The notes under the pieces: generated by a model | Database searches by the model: none | What the model saw: the letters and a program-made list of their open reading frames with translations, nothing else | What the model was told of the DNA's origin: nothing | Made by a program: the position numbers and the translations under genes | Assembly: GCA_963281155.1 (NCBI GenBank) | Contig: CAUJLY010000003.1 | Span: 1,798,001-1,862,000 of the forward strand | Direction of reading: 5' to 3' | Length of the DNA: 64,000 bases | DNA from: Rhabditophanes sp. KR3021 | Taxonomy: Eukaryota > Nematoda > Chromadorea > Rhabditida > Alloionematidae | Part shown: positions 11,220-21,347 of the stretch, piece by piece | Position numbering within the stretch: position 1 is the first letter of the stretch | How the letters are laid out: each line of letters opens with the position of its first letter

Positions 11220-12278
11220 TGCTTGCAAATTAGTAAAATCTAAAATAAATCGTACAATTAGCGAGTTTTAATAAATATAGCTATACAATTACGTTAAATT
11301 AAATGTAATTTATTCTTATGAGAAAGACATATTAAAAAGGAATGACTGATGAATAGTTGATTAAAATTAAACTTTTATAGTAAAAATGTTTAAACGTAAC
11401 ATTAAACTATTCATCTAAAAGTAATAATTGAACAATAGTAAAGGTTAGCATGCATGAGGGTTGAAATATTGCAACAACATCAAGCTAGTTGTAGGGATAC
11501 TTCATCAAAAAAGAAGGTTAAAAAGGTTGTTGTTTTGTGCGGCTTCCAAATAAAAAATTCTATTAATAAGTTTGATTAAAATAAATATGTTACGAGGCTA
11601 TAGTAAGCTGCAAAGGAATGAATAAATGTTTATTTAATCAACTTTTTATGGGAAATAGCCACTTGAGATGTTGCATTTTGTGACATAGCTTATATAATTA
11701 CAAAGTCGTTGAATTTCGATTGAAAGCTTTGAAAACTTGACAAAGCTTCATCTATATATGGTTTAGCATTGAAAATGACTAAAATTAGCAATAAACAAAT
11801 TCACATAACAAGATTTGGAACATTATAAGGTTGATAAGTGTTAAAAGTTCAGATTCTGTTGATAAGTGAAAGGGAGTTCCTTGCAAAACTAATCACAAAA
11901 AAGATTCATTTAAAAAACGGTTTCATTTAACAACTTTTGCATGAAGCAAATTTATTGGGTTTGCAATTATATGTAGTTTAATGTTAGTTAGCATCCATTA
12001 TTAGTCATTTGATTGGTTTATCAATTTTCTTTTCATTAAATTTCATGAACATTGATATATAGAACTAGCTTTCATTTGTTGTATTACATGGTATATGTAA
12101 AAAATATTAGGTGTAAAAGAACTTTAAATAATATTTCAAACAAAATACAGAACAGCAACTTAAAAAATTTATTGTTCAAATCGTACTATGAATGTTGTTG
12201 TTAATGTAATGCTATTAATTAAATGCAAATATGATTAATTTTCATAAAGACGCTTTAGCTGATTTGTCGTTTTGAAAT
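11220..12278. other. Intergenic region upstream of GT49, with paired GATA-type sites
   Basis: No gene seen. It contains TTGATAAGTG twice, at 11831-11840 and 11859-11868, 28 bases apart in direct orientation. WGATAA is the core of nematode GATA-factor sites. The region is about 600 bp upstream of GT49 and 420 bp downstream of the unidentified 12279-13145 gene. Confidence 0.5.
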
Positions 12279-13145
12279 CTATTCGAACGGTCTGGAGCGA
12301 CTATATTTCATGAGCTTAGTTGGAATTACAGCGAACGTTACTTTTAGTTCTTTTTCAGGTAGGGCAGTCTTGAGTGGTTTTTCTACCAAAGGTATTGGTT
12401 TTGTAGTGGCGATAAATTGTTTTATAATATCGGTAGGTAGTTTTGAAGGAAGAATAGATGGTTTTGCAGGAGCAACGGGTTGTTTGGCTTCAACAATTGC
12501 TGATTGAACAACTGTCGCCTTCAACTTATTATCTTTTGCATCCTCTGTTGACTTCCTGACGATTTTTGGAACAATCGATGCAGCCGGTATTTCCCTAATA
12601 ACCTCAGGTATTTGAGAAGGCTTCTCGATTTTAAGCTCCTTCATTAAAGAAGCATGTGTGAATTTAGATAATTGCCGAGTCTTCAAATGCACAATTGATC
12701 CCACTGTATTAGAAATAGTGTTTTGCCAATCAAAGAAATGATCTTTCTCAATGAGATGACTTATCAACGGATGAAACGAATCAAACAATACATTAGAGTC
12801 TACGTTTCCAGGGGTAAGCTTTAGTATACCTCTGTCGTAGTCTTGAATTACTGATCCACTAACTTTCATCTCATCCTCAATTAAAGAAGTGCTGCCGGTC
12901 CGAGGATTGAACACAACGATGTTATTAGCTTTCAACTCTTCGTCGCATTTCTTAGAGTCTTCATCATCTTGGTCAAAGTCTTCGAATTTTGGTTCCTTTT
13001 CGTGAGCTTCACTGTTGAAATTCGTCAGTTGAGGTGGCAAAACATGTACATTCTTGAAACTCCAAGTTGATTTCCATCTTTCTATGTAGGGAGTATTGGG
13101 AAACATCCGAAAACAATTGAATTCTTGAGTGAAAGAATGACACAT
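12279..13145 (-). CDS. Unidentified 288-residue protein, single exon
   Basis: A long intact frame with protein-like composition throughout. The N-terminal half is mixed and aromatic (EFNCFRMFPNTPYIERWKS), with an acidic patch EDFDQDDEDSKK near residue 55. From about residue 185 the protein becomes Pro/Lys/Ala-rich and probably disordered, with repeated PLVEKPLK/PAKPSILPSKLP-like turns, ending KLMKYSRSRPFE. No signal peptide, membrane segment or known domain is visible. The start Met at 13145 is about 95 bp from the start of the small plus-strand gene at 13240, so the two may share a divergent promoter. Confidence 0.65.
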   Translation of the reverse strand: MCHSFTQEFNCFRMFPNTPYIERWKSTWSFKNVHVLPPQLTNFNSEAHEKEPKFEDFDQDDEDSKKCDEELKANNIVVFNPRTGSTSLIEDEMKVSGSVIQDYDRGILKLTPGNVDSNVLFDSFHPLISHLIEKDHFFDWQNTISNTVGSIVHLKTRQLSKFTHASLMKELKIEKPSQIPEVIREIPAASIVPKIVRKSTEDAKDNKLKATVVQSAIVEAKQPVAPAKPSILPSKLPTDIIKQFIATTKPIPLVEKPLKTALPEKELKVTFAVIPTKLMKYSRSRPFE

Positions 13146-13239
13146 TTTATTAATCTTTTGAAATAATCAAAATTTGCATAATTAAATTCAACGTGTAGCT
13201 CTAAAATTTGATTCTAATTACTATCAGGAGTACTTTTTC

Positions 13240-13555
13240 ATGTTATCTCACATTCCAAACCTCCATAATGACCAGAATCCTAAACACAGCCAATTTTTAT
13301 GGATAACAAATCTGGAACCTGGTGAGGAAATTGCCTTACGTAATTCAATAATCCCTGAAGCTCAACAAAATCCCCCAAGCCTGATCCCAAATATCTTCGT
13401 AACAAAGAATGTAGGTATTCACATCAATAAGCCACTTTATTTTAATTGTGCAAAGTTGGAAATATAAGTTCAATGAAGGCTACAAGTATTTCGATTTCCC
13501 AGATGGTAGAGTGACAAGTGTTCTTACAGCAACTCCTGCTAGAAGTAAATTATAA
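13240..13555 (+). CDS. Unidentified small protein (about 85 residues)
   Basis: Exon 13240-13410 and exon 13469-13555 join in phase 0 across a 58-bp intron (donor GTAGGT, acceptor ending ATATAAG, weaker than usual). The product has QFLWITNLEPGEEIAL in the middle and FNEGYKYFDFPDGRVTSVL near the end. It has no signal peptide or membrane segment. The start may be further upstream because the frame is open for some codons before 13240. Not recognised. Confidence 0.45.
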
Positions 13556-13631
13556 CTAACATTTATATATTCAGATATATTAATTAATAAATGTCGAATT
13601 ACTTTTTTATTATATTTAAATTTCGATAGTA

Positions 13632-14842
13632 ATGATTGGTAATCAATTTATGGCAATCATTCCTAAAATGCTTTATGTTCTAATTTTACTCGTAATGCCC
13701 AGATGCATTTTCGCATTGTATTATTCGGCTACAATCAACAACACAAAAGTTGATCATCTTTATTTTGATCCTTCTAATCATATCAGTAAGTTTAAACTCT
13801 CATTTTAACACATTATTATTGTTCTAGATGCCGACTGTATAACCGAAGAAGCAGAGAAGTATTATGAATACTTTGGTGATCGTGACGTATCATACCATTA
13901 TAAATTTAACGAAAATGCCAAATGTTCTATTTGGTACAAGGTGATTGAATCAGAAACCAACCGGATAAAGTCATATCAACTAGGACACAATAGTGAACGT
14001 GCTGATGTTCGCGCTGCTGCTGAAATGGTGAAAAACATGGATTGGGCCAAAATTAAGCCTCACTCATCTGATTATTGGAAACACAAAAAATGCCGGACTG
14101 CAAGGCTTCCCAAAGACCATTTATTAGGAAAATTTAGAGGGAAAAGTATCAAAAGCCATTCATTAATTGAAAGTATGTTTATTTGCAGTATACAATTACT
14201 AACAAATATTTTTGTTTAGATCAAAGAATTGGATGGAATTTCGGTCCTTGGTGTTATGTAAAGTTTGTGCAAGGATTATTTAGACCCCTTTTAAATAAAA
14301 CCGACTATTCAAAGTATCATTATGATAATTCACACATTTTTCCCTATTATGTTCCACGTGCCTGTTTGCCGCGATGTTCAACTAATGGAACAAAAAGGGA
14401 AGAACCTGAGAGAAGAGTAAGGCGAAAGGGAAATATGATTTATAATAGAAAAGCCATTGACTCTATTACTGATCATTATTTTGAAAAGTTCAGTTATGGA
14501 AGTATGGAGTATTACGAGAAAACTGCTGACAAACACTTTCATACGGATGAATTTAAACTTTTTACTAAATGGGCTGTTTGTGTTGGAATTAGTATACTTG
14601 TAGTGGCTGTAGGAATTGTAGTCTTTTGCCATCAATTGGACAAGTATGAAGCAAAGTTAGAAAAAGATGCTGGATGGGATATGGAAGCAAAAGATCAAGG
14701 TATTGATAACTTCTTTCAAATGGATAGCAATGAAAATGTTGAAGAAGAGAAAATGTTGTTGCATGATCGTTTGATTGTTAATTTAGCATTGCAAATTAAA
14801 ACAAAAGCTGAGTTGGAAAAGTTGGGCCATGTGAAGAAGTGA
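13632..14842 (+). CDS. Secreted/type I membrane protein with a kringle-like cysteine segment
   Basis: Exons 13632-13785, 13828-14172 and 14220-14842 join in phase to 373 residues. Residues 1-28 look like a signal peptide (MLYVLILLVMPRCIFA). The ectodomain has spaced cysteines (ADC, NAKCSIWYKV, KKCRTARLP, GWNFGPWCYVKF, ACLPRC). GPWCY followed by a terminal PRC is reminiscent of kringle domains, but the spacing is stretched and the paired-Cys pattern incomplete. One membrane segment (AVCVGISILVVAVGIVVF, about residues 287-304) precedes a charged cytoplasmic tail of about 65 residues. The RKGN/RRVRRK stretch could be a protease site. Family assignment is tentative; the topology is well supported. 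Confidence 0.6.
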
Positions 14843-16205
14843 TTTATTTGTATATTTGAAATTCTATATATGCATCTGTAACTAATCTAAACATACAAAT
14901 ACATGTTTAAATAAATTCTGAAAATAGACTTTGTATATTTGAAATATAAACATTTTCTGTACTTTGGATTATTCTAAAAACCAACGACCATCTTTTCGAA
15001 TGACAAAGGACCATAAAACTAACGATCTTTTGATATAAAACACATGTTCAAGACAAAGGCTTCAAAACGATTAAGAATTATAAATTTGTTGGGAATAAAT
15101 TAGAGAAGTGTACATTACATCTGACATTTGCTGCAATAAATTAACAATATCCTGTTTACTGTTTAAGACGTAAGGACATTAAGAGTGGCATTTGGTCTTC
15201 TTTGTATTCATCTTGCAACAAAGAGCGTAAATAACGTAAAATTTGAATCAAATATTGTATAATGGTGTTGATCTTTGATGGCAATTTGTTACTTTCCATA
15301 GATCTTTAAATTAACGTACAATGACAAGCTTTGGTTCAGATAAGCATAATTTTGCACAAACTTTTCTTTTTTCTTACTATCAATCTGTGCAAAATTAAGC
15401 ACAACTTGTGTTAACTTCAAATCATAACTAGATGTATTGATAGACGTATTTCCTGGCCTTTTCAATAAAACTGAAAAACAACATTTGGCGAATTTGATTA
15501 TTTAATTATTTAAGTATTTGAATGTTTTCCGAAAAGGGTGAATTACCAAATCAGAGATACTTTTTATTTGACTTCAACCTACATTTCGACCACAAAAGAC
15601 TAACACTTTTAGGAAGTGTGTATATTTTTATGATTTGTTGTAGTTGAACTAAGTAGTCATTGTAGCGTCATAAAAAATTACACAATTTACTCTTTACTCC
15701 TTGTCAAACAAGTTAGAAGATACACAACCAACTAAATTGCCAACATCAAAATCAGCCCATTTTATTTTTGTTTCTGTGAGTGGAAAAAGTGTAATTCACG
15801 TTCGGATACTTATTATTGTTCTGATGTCGGCAAAAGAAATGCATTAACCCTTCATCTTTCAAAGCAAGAAGAAATCACTTTTTAATATGCAGCTGTCAAA
15901 ATGGCAAGAGACTTTGAACCTTGCTTTTAGTGTTGTTCAAATTATGTTAATAATGTTGATAAGAAGAAGCATGGGGTATATGTGCCGCTAATTTATTCCT
16001 TCTCCATTACGTGATTGATAGGCTGAGGCAAAAAGCCATTGTATATATCATCACAAAGGAATAATCTATTTTGAGACCATAAAGTAGAAAGTACACTTGG
16101 AATGGATTTGATCGTGCTGTCTAAGTAAAAAAAGCTCCACCCGTCTTGTTTGGTTGGGAAAGGCAACAAAGAAGTAGATTTGTTTATTGCCCCGCCTTTC
16201 AACAC
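14843..16205. other. Intergenic, with one strong inverted repeat
   Basis: No coding sequence supported. A minus frame at 15993-16280 is open but runs across the FAR-1-like promoter and looks accidental. An inverted repeat is listed separately. Confidence 0.6.
15344..15400. repeat. Inverted repeat, 15-bp arms, 27-base loop
   Basis: GCATAATTTTGCACA at 15344-15358 pairs with TGTGCAAAATTAAGC at 15386-15400 with one mismatch. It could form a hairpin in RNA or be a paired binding site. The loop is pyrimidine-rich. No further meaning can be assigned. Confidence 0.6.
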
Positions 16206-16211
16206 TATAAA
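16206..16211 (+). promoter_or_regulatory. TATA box of first FAR gene
   Basis: TATAAA lies 59 bases upstream of the ATG at 16265, in the context CACTATAAAAGTAGG. This suits a highly expressed gene with a short 5' UTR. Confidence 0.7.
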
Positions 16212-16264
16212 AGTAGGCAAATTTTTGTAGAAGGCATCAGTCCGAAACAACTCATCGTAATACC

Positions 16265-16858
16265 ATGGTTTCTGCTTCAATCATCATTTTGGCCGTCGTT
16301 GCTGTCACTTGTGCTTATGCCAACTCCGTTCCTTCTCTTCATTACGATCAAATCCCCGATGCCTTGAAAGGTAAGTTAACTACATCAATTTATTTATTAG
16401 CAATTTGTTCAGAATTCGTCCCAGAAGAAGTTAAAGACTTCTACAAAGGATTGACTGCCGACGACAGAGCTGTTTTGGTTTCCCTCGCTAAGGATCACGG
16501 AAAATACGTTAACGAAGACGATGCCTTGAACGCCCTTAAGGAGAAATCTGAGCCACTTTACAACAGAGCCATGGTCCTCCACAACTTGGTCAAAGATAAG
16601 GTCAACTCTTTGTCTGAAGAACCAAAAACTTACGTTACTGCCTTGATCGCCCAATTGAGATCCCTTCGCCCAGCCGCCGGAGAAAAACCAGACCTAACCA
16701 AGGTTAAGGAAATCGCCAGCGAATACATTGCCAAGTACAAGGCTTTGTCCGAAGCTTCCAAGGATGAACTCAAGACTACCTTCCCAAAAATCACCGCTGT
16801 TATCCAAAATGAAAAATTCCAAGCTTTGGCCAAGGGGTTTTTGCAAACTGCCAACTAA
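16265..16858 (+). CDS. far-1: Fatty-acid and retinol-binding protein (FAR), gene A
   Basis: FAR proteins are small helical, secreted, nematode-only carriers of fatty acids and retinol. Exons 16265-16370 and 16413-16858 join (ALK|EFVPEEV) to 183 residues, the usual size. A signal peptide (SASIIILAVVAVTCAYA) is followed by the diagnostic IPDALKEFVPEEVKDFYKGL, then amphipathic helices, LRSLRPAAGEKPD, and a C-terminal helix ending FLQTAN. The coding sequence is markedly more GC-rich and codon-biased than its neighbours, which suggests high expression. First of three intact FAR genes in 5 kb. The symbol marks family membership; one-to-one orthology with C. elegans far-1 is not shown. Confidence 0.93.
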   Translation: MVSASIIILAVVAVTCAYANSVPSLHYDQIPDALKGKLTTSIYLLAICSEFVPEEVKDFYKGLTADDRAVLVSLAKDHGKYVNEDDALNALKEKSEPLYNRAMVLHNLVKDKVNSLSEEPKTYVTALIAQLRSLRPAAGEKPDLTKVKEIASEYIAKYKALSEASKDELKTTFPKITAVIQNEKFQALAKGFLQTAN

Positions 16859-17405
16859 GCTAATTTAAGCTGCAGCTGTCAATTTTCATTTTGATTGTTA
16901 AAAAATATTATCATTTTTGTCAATGAAAATTCTCCTTAAATAAAATTTGACATAATTCATACTCTTATTCGCTTCATATAAACAAATAATATATACTCAA
17001 TCACCAAGTGTAATAAAACTTTGATCCTATGTAGATAGTGTTTATTAGTGTATCTCAACAAGCTGTTCCAAAAACGATCTAAAATTTAGCAGTAATAACT
17101 CATTTCCCAGGAGACAAAGAGATGGCGTGCTGTGTTTATTATTTTTTTGAATATGCCATTCTTCATCTTTGAAATTAGATTGATAATTGTCACGTAAATG
17201 AAAGCCAGCACTCATCAAAGGTCGCAAAATAAACTGTCATCGTTCACTTTATCTTAGTGTAAAATATCAAAAAAATACTAAATAGCTTAAGCTGATTTTT
17301 TGAAGTGAACTATTAATGGAAAATTGGAAAAATGTTTAGAATGTCAATCAAGCACACTTTTTGGGGAGGCAATATTTCATTTGTATTAGGAAAGATTAGT
17401 ATAAA

Positions 17406-17986
17406 TTGAAAGTTTCACCCAGGAAGTTATTTGCTCTTGTTGCCTTGTGTGGATGTGGCTTGGTTGATTCCAAACACTTTGAAGTTGCCAAATGCGATGA
17501 TCTCTGGTAGGTTAAAATGAATAAAACTAGTCAATTTAAATACTTAGATCCTCTCCCGATAGAAATAGCTCAACTTTGGACCGGATTAGCCCAAAACAAC
17601 AAAGTTTTTCTGATAAGCACTCTTTAAACCTAAACAACGTTGACCATTTTCTCGCCAAATTGCCCGAATCTTTTGAAAAATTCCACAACCTTGTTCATAC
17701 TTACTATGGAACTGTACCATTTGCAATTCGTTAACAAAGGATTCTCTGGATCTCTCGAAAGAATTGGAAAAATCATCAGATTGACTGTCGCAAGTTATTA
17801 CCAACTTTCTCCCAACTTCCAAGCTGAATTAGTCGCAACCCTCAAAAATAAGACAATTCAACTTGTCATCGCTGAGGTTATGAACTATCCATCTCTTTTT
17901 ACTAAATTTCATGGAATAAACTCGCGTTTCCCGATACTTTATTCATTTTTATTAGTCATTATATCATCAAACACTTTAAAATGTTG
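17406..17986 (+). pseudogene. FAR pseudogene 1
   Basis: All parts of a FAR gene are recognisable but broken. The signal peptide frame begins at TTG (17406) where an ATG would be expected. A 37-bp intron follows, whose joining creates a stop. The mature start DPLPIEIAQLWTGLAQ corresponds to the F(I/V)PEE... helix of intact FAR genes and runs into a stop at 17625. The next helix continues in another frame (LNLNNVDHFLAKLPESFEKF), and the C-terminal helices in a third (17640-17890). At least two frame shifts and a lost start codon make a functional product unlikely. Confidence 0.75.
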
Positions 17987-18229
17987 ATTCATTAAGTGAG
18001 TAATGATTTAACATTCAAATAAATTAAATCAAAAGCAAATAAGTTTATATTCGTCAAATTGTACATTTTTAAATCTTCCTGCCGATTGTGATAGAACGCC
18101 ACGATATTAAACGATTAATTTATAATAGCTCCTATTTGAAATGATGAATAATGGTTGATATAAACTATAGCAAAGTCTTCTTGCTTGTTGATAAGATTAA
18201 ATTATAAACCTATGATATCCGATCTGGCA

Positions 18230-18600
18230 AAAAATGTATGATACTTTCCACAATTACTAAGGCAAATATCATGAACTTTCTGAAGAAAGTCAAGACTCTA
18301 TCAGAGACATAAGACAATATTTGTTACGTCCGAAATTCACCACAAACAAAGTATAGGATCCTCTAAACAGTAAATAAAATCATCAGATTGACGGTTGCAA
18401 GTTATTACTAATTTATCTGGAATTCCAAGCTGAATCAGTTAACTCTCCAAAACAAAACAATCCAACTTGCATCGCTGACATAGCGAGTTATTCTTCTATT
18501 TTATTATTACATCTCTCTAAATAGACTTCCATAATCCAATGCTTTTCAATTTTTAATAGTCATTTCATCATCAAACTTTTTTATTGATGACTCATTGAAT
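18230..18600 (+). pseudogene. FAR pseudogene 2 (more decayed duplicate of pseudogene 1)
   Basis: Bases about 18372-18480 closely match 17770-17875 (for example ATCATCAGATTGAC and GCAAGTTATTAC occur in both, then AATTCCAAGCTGAAT against ACTTCCAAGCTGAAT). Similarity continues through the 3' flank (…TAGTCATT…TCATCATCAAAC). The 5' half is only faintly recognisable and no frame is open. It arose by segmental duplication of the neighbouring pseudogene or of a common ancestor. Confidence 0.7.
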
Positions 18601-18825
18601 TGATAAAAACGTTACTTCCGAATCAATCAAATATGAAGCCAAATAAGCATTCATCAAAGTAAACTATTTTTGATCTTTTGATCAATTTTACTCGAAACTA
18701 ATTTATTACATGACGAATATTTGTTGATAAAGCTATTTTATAGTCATAATGTTTATGAAAAAAGAATAGTATAAAGACAAGCTTTGATAATAATGTTTAC
18801 CATTCATTGTTTTTAATTTAGAAAA

Positions 18826-19389
18826 ATGATATTTAAGTTTGCTATTTTGGCTATTTTTTGTGGCATTAGCTTGATTGGTGGAAGAAGTATTCAAAATATG
18901 CCTTGTGATGGTATAAGTTCAGGTAACGTGAAATAGCCAATAAATTATACATTATTTTTAGACTTCATCCCAAGTGAAATCAGTGATTTCATCAACACAA
19001 TGACAGATGAAGACAAAGCTTATCTTATCGACATGTTCTTTAATTTCATGAAGGGACCTCAAGCTGCTTCAGGTGTAGGCAGATTTGACAACTTTGTTCA
19101 TAAAATGACTGTTCTCGACCAAGAATACAAACAAAAGGCTGCATCACTTTCAGTTGAAAGCAAAGCTTGGTTCGACTCAACTTTAGAAAGTCTTGATCAA
19201 CTTAAAAAAATTGACAATCCAATGTATATTGGCCTGGTTCTTCAAGGGGTTATTAAAAACGCCGTCATTACATTTAATTCCCTCTCCGAAGATGCCAAAA
19301 TGGAATTGGAAGCAACATATCCTAGAATCACTAAAACCGTCAAAACCAATTTGGCTAAACTTGTTATTGCGAATGTTTTAAAAAATTAA
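18826..19389 (+). CDS. FAR-like lipid-binding protein, gene B (divergent)
   Basis: Exons 18826-18922 and 18962-19389 join (ISS|DFIPSEIS) to 174 residues. A signal peptide (FKFAILAIFCGISLIGG) is followed by SDFIPSEISDFINTMTDEDK, the FAR N-terminal helix, then helices to IVANVLKN-like residues (LVIANVLKN). It lacks the LRPAAG segment of genes A and C. An acceptor-like TTTTTAATTTAG ends four bases before the ATG, suggesting trans-splicing. The intron sits at the same place as in gene A. This is the intact gene closest in sequence to the adjacent pseudogenes. Confidence 0.85.
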
Positions 19390-20334
19390 TTCTTGATTTA
19401 TTAATATTCCAATAAACAAATTTATTTTATTAATAAGTGGGGCTACAAAGTATTTACTATAATCTGTTGCTATCAAATCAAACTTTCACCCGATAATCTA
19501 TGTCGAAAATGCCATTAACTTTGGTTTCCTTTGAATGTACTTAAATTAATTAATGTCTCTTTCTGTTTAATATTTAAACATTTCAATCTTACTATTAATT
19601 AAATTAGACAATCATTTATACACTTTGCCAGTTGTAGTAAGGCCAATTTTTTATATATCTCGTTAAATGAGTATTCATTTATCTTATTCAGTTTGATATA
19701 TTAAGGTAATTGATAATGGGATGTTACAAAGAAGCTTAAATCTTTTCATACATTAAAAAATGTGAAATATGAAATGTATTGTCAATCACAACATTTGCGT
19801 ATACTTCATTTTACGATTTGAATCAACTTTATTTGCCACAAATTGTTGTATCATTGTATAAGAATAAATGTTTCAATATATGATGGTGTATGTTCAATAA
19901 ATGTATATGTGCACAAATTGTATATACACAAAAGAAATCTAAGCCATCTGTAAACTAAATGTTACACAAAGCAACTTTGCCTAAACAAATCACTTTTTTG
20001 TATACTTCATTTTTGAAAAATCATCAATCTCATCTTTCATCAACGTGAATCTTTTTTGTATGTATGCAAAGATCGGAACAAGCGAAACAAACGAGACACT
20101 TGTTTCTATTACAAACTTCTATCACTAACTTCTTTGCCACATATTGTAATATGGACAAAAAGTGTGATGGCAGATGGTTGAAACTATTTGATATGTTAAA
20201 CAATATAGTGGATATTAATAGAATTAGTTTGATTGTCGGGCGGGGAGAGACTCAAAATGATATTTTTGTTTAAAATATAGGAAAAGGACAATTTTGATGG
20301 TGTGTCGTGGCAATGGCACGCCCATTATTAGCCC
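19390..20334. other. Intergenic between FAR genes B and C
   Basis: AT-rich. An open frame at 20064-20273 has no homology or context and is not called. No other feature seen. Confidence 0.55.
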
Positions 20335-20340
20335 TATAAA
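20335..20340 (+). promoter_or_regulatory. TATA box of FAR gene C
   Basis: TATAAA in GCCCTATAAAAGATAGCC, 56 bases before the ATG at 20391. Spacing and surroundings resemble those of FAR gene A. Confidence 0.7.
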
Positions 20341-20390
20341 AGATAGCCGAATCGGAAGAATAGTATGTTTCGTTTACCATTCATTCAACA

Positions 20391-21347
20391 ATGAGAACCT
20401 TCGCCATCATCGCTGCTCTTGCTGCCTTCGCCGCTATTGCCTCTTGCTACGTTATCCCAGCAACTCTTGATGGAATCCCAGGTGAGTCATTTAAACATAA
20501 TTATCACAATTAGGGCTTTTAAACTACACGAAGAACCCGCTTCTAGTTATTTTTAAACCACACTCTTTACCTTCGAGTAGTCTTTTTGTGTAGGGCATAC
20601 AATTCTTTAAAGTGAGTTAGTGTCATAGGGCACCAATAGCTTTTAGCTAATGTTCAAGTTCAAAGGTGTGAAGTATTAGACAAGAGTTGATAGAGTGTTT
20701 CACTAAAACAGAAATTTAAAAATTAAAGCATCAAATCTTTTACGACAATGCATTAATTGCGGTTTTAGACAAGTTCAAGCCACTCATCCCTGAAGAATTC
20801 AAGACCTTCTTTGCCGGACTTTCTGAACAAGACAAGAAGGTAAGTTTTCCATTTCTCTAGATATCATTTGTGCACAATTATCAATTCCTTTATCCTTACT
20901 TAACTGTTTATATTCGCAGGATGTTGCTGAATGGGCCATGAAGTATGAATCTTATGACAACAATGTTGAAACTGCTCTTGATGCTTTGAGAGGTGTCAAC
21001 CCAAAACTTTTCGAACAAATTACCGCACTCCGTCAATTGGTCACCTCCAAGATTGATTCTCTTGACGCTGAAGCCAAGTCATTTGTTGAAAGCGTAAGTG
21101 TTATAATAGATATCCTTTTCAATTAGCAATTATTTAGACCATTGAACTCTTGAAATCCCTCCGCCCAGCCGCTGGAGCCAAGCCAGACATTGCCGTCCTT
21201 AAGACTCATGCCCAAAACGTCATCGCCAAGTATGCTGCTTTGTCCCCAGAAGCCAAGAACAACCTTAAAGCCACCTTCCCACGTACCTACGCTGTCCTTG
21301 AAAACGATGAAATCCAAACCTTGTTCAAAGGACTCATCGCCGCTTAA
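20391..21347 (+). CDS. far-2: Fatty-acid and retinol-binding protein (FAR), gene C
   Basis: Four exons (20391-20481, 20769-20839, 20920-21093, 21138-21347) join in phase to 181 residues. A signal peptide (RTFAIIAALAAFAAIASC) is followed by IPDKFKPLIPEEFKTFFAGL, the FAR signature, then LKSLRPAAGAKPD and a C-terminal helix ending LFKGLIAA. Codon use is GC-biased like gene A. The first intron position matches genes A and B; two extra introns distinguish it. Product length and motifs are normal for an extracellular lipid carrier. The symbol is by family only. Confidence 0.93.

Noticed and set aside
13632..14842. Calling a true kringle protease or growth factor
   Set aside because: Cysteine spacing and missing conserved residues do not fit a complete kringle, and there is no protease domain.
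15993..16280. 95-codon minus-strand open frame
   Set aside because: It covers the TATA box and start of FAR gene A, and has no splice signals or recognisable motif; probably an accident.
20481..20768. Imperfect hairpin in FAR gene C intron 1 (CTACACGAAGAA against TTTTGTGTAG)
   Set aside because: The arms are short with mismatches; not distinguishable from chance.
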